Source: Muribaculaceae bacterium (GTDB taxonomy: Bacteria; Bacteroidota; Bacteroidia; Bacteroidales; Muribaculaceae). Taken from it: a DNA stretch of 7,657 bases. The DNA lies in contig JAGCVR010000215.1 in the NCBI GenBank assembly GCA_017962285.1, positions 1 to 7,657 on the forward strand. Reading direction: 5' to 3'. The notes below the pieces were generated by a model. The model was not told where the DNA came from and searched no databases. It saw only the letters and a list, made by a program, of their open reading frames with translations. The position numbers and the translations under genes were made by a program. Positions 6,127 through 7,657 of this stretch are shown here, one piece after another (positions within the stretch are counted from its first letter, which is position 1; each line of letters opens with the position of its first letter).

Positions 6127-6402
6127 ATGACAATTAAACCTCTACAGGACCGCGTCCTGATTGAACCGGCTCAGGCCGAAGAAAAAACTGCCGGCGGAAT
6201 CATTATTCCCGACAGCGCAAAAGAGAAACCGTTAAAAGGCATTGTTAAAGCAGTGGGCAATGGTAAAGCCGATGAACCAATGCTGGTAAAACCAGGTGAT
6301 GCTGTGCTTTATGGCAAATATGCCGGTACAGAACTGGAACTCGACGGAGAGAAATTCCTTATGATGAAACAAAGCGATATTCTTGCAATCGTTGAACAAT
6401 AA
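6127..6402 (+). CDS. groES: Co-chaperonin GroES (Hsp10)
   Basis: This 91-residue protein forms the seven-membered lid of the GroEL folding chamber in the cytoplasm. It begins [14 protein letters not shown], the standard Hsp10 first strand. The mobile loop that docks onto GroEL is at about 17-33, with the hydrophobic tripeptide III (25-27) in [26 protein letters not shown] (57-69) and the C-terminal DILAIVEQ are also typical. It is a few residues shorter than the 97-residue E. coli protein. The leader is A-rich and lacks a Shine-Dalgarno, in contrast to groEL. groEL begins 17 bases after the stop, so the pair is an operon, probably expressed from the candidate sigma-54 promoter at 6058-6074. 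Confidence 0.98.
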   Translation: MTIKPLQDRVLIEPAQAEEKTAGGIIIPDSAKEKPLKGIVKAVGNGKADEPMLVKPGDAVLYGKYAGTELELDGEKFLMMKQSDILAIVEQ

Positions 6403-6405
6403 CTT

Positions 6406-7657
<1,252 letters not shown>

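Overview
The window looks like chromosomal DNA of a member of the Bacteroidales (Bacteroidota), probably a gut-type lineage such as Bacteroides, Prevotella or Muribaculaceae; the genus cannot be settled here. Four points support this. The left-edge protein matches a Bacteroidota-typical beta-helix family (DUF4954 by recall). Intergenic regions carry TAnnTTTG boxes, the -7 element of Bacteroidota housekeeping promoters. Most genes have A/T-rich leaders without a Shine-Dalgarno sequence. The GroES, GroEL and RlmH proteins read as Bacteroidales versions. No tRNA, rRNA, insertion sequence, CRISPR array or phage gene is visible.

Layout from left to right. (1) Bases 1-555, minus strand: the first 185 codons of a large hexapeptide-repeat protein that runs off the left edge. 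(2) Bases 556-691: a divergent promoter region with a short inverted repeat next to umuD. (3) Bases 692-2434, plus strand: a umuD-umuC pair encoding a translesion DNA polymerase V. (4) Bases 2441-2911, minus strand: rlmH, a 23S rRNA methyltransferase gene that converges on umuC with only 6 bases between the stop codons. (5) Bases 2912-3038: a second divergent promoter region with mirrored TAAATTTG boxes. (6) Bases 3039-5975, plus strand: a two-gene unit of an Omp85/BamA-type outer-membrane barrel lacking POTRA domains and, 9 bases later, a membrane-anchored phosphoethanolamine transferase. (7) Bases 5976-6126: the groES upstream region, with a candidate sigma-54 (-24/-12) promoter and no CIRCE element. 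(8) Bases 6127-7657, plus strand: groES and the first 412 codons of groEL, which runs off the right edge.

Functional modules: UmuD and UmuC form the damage-inducible mutagenic polymerase. RlmH is ribosome housekeeping. The barrel and phosphoethanolamine transferase form an envelope unit that may link outer-membrane remodelling to lipid A or glycan decoration. GroES and GroEL form the chaperonin. I see mostly conserved chromosomal genes and no clear new system. The points most worth checking are the putative sigma-54 promoter of groESL, the strong Shine-Dalgarno found only at groEL, the inverted repeat at umuD, and the barrel/transferase pairing.
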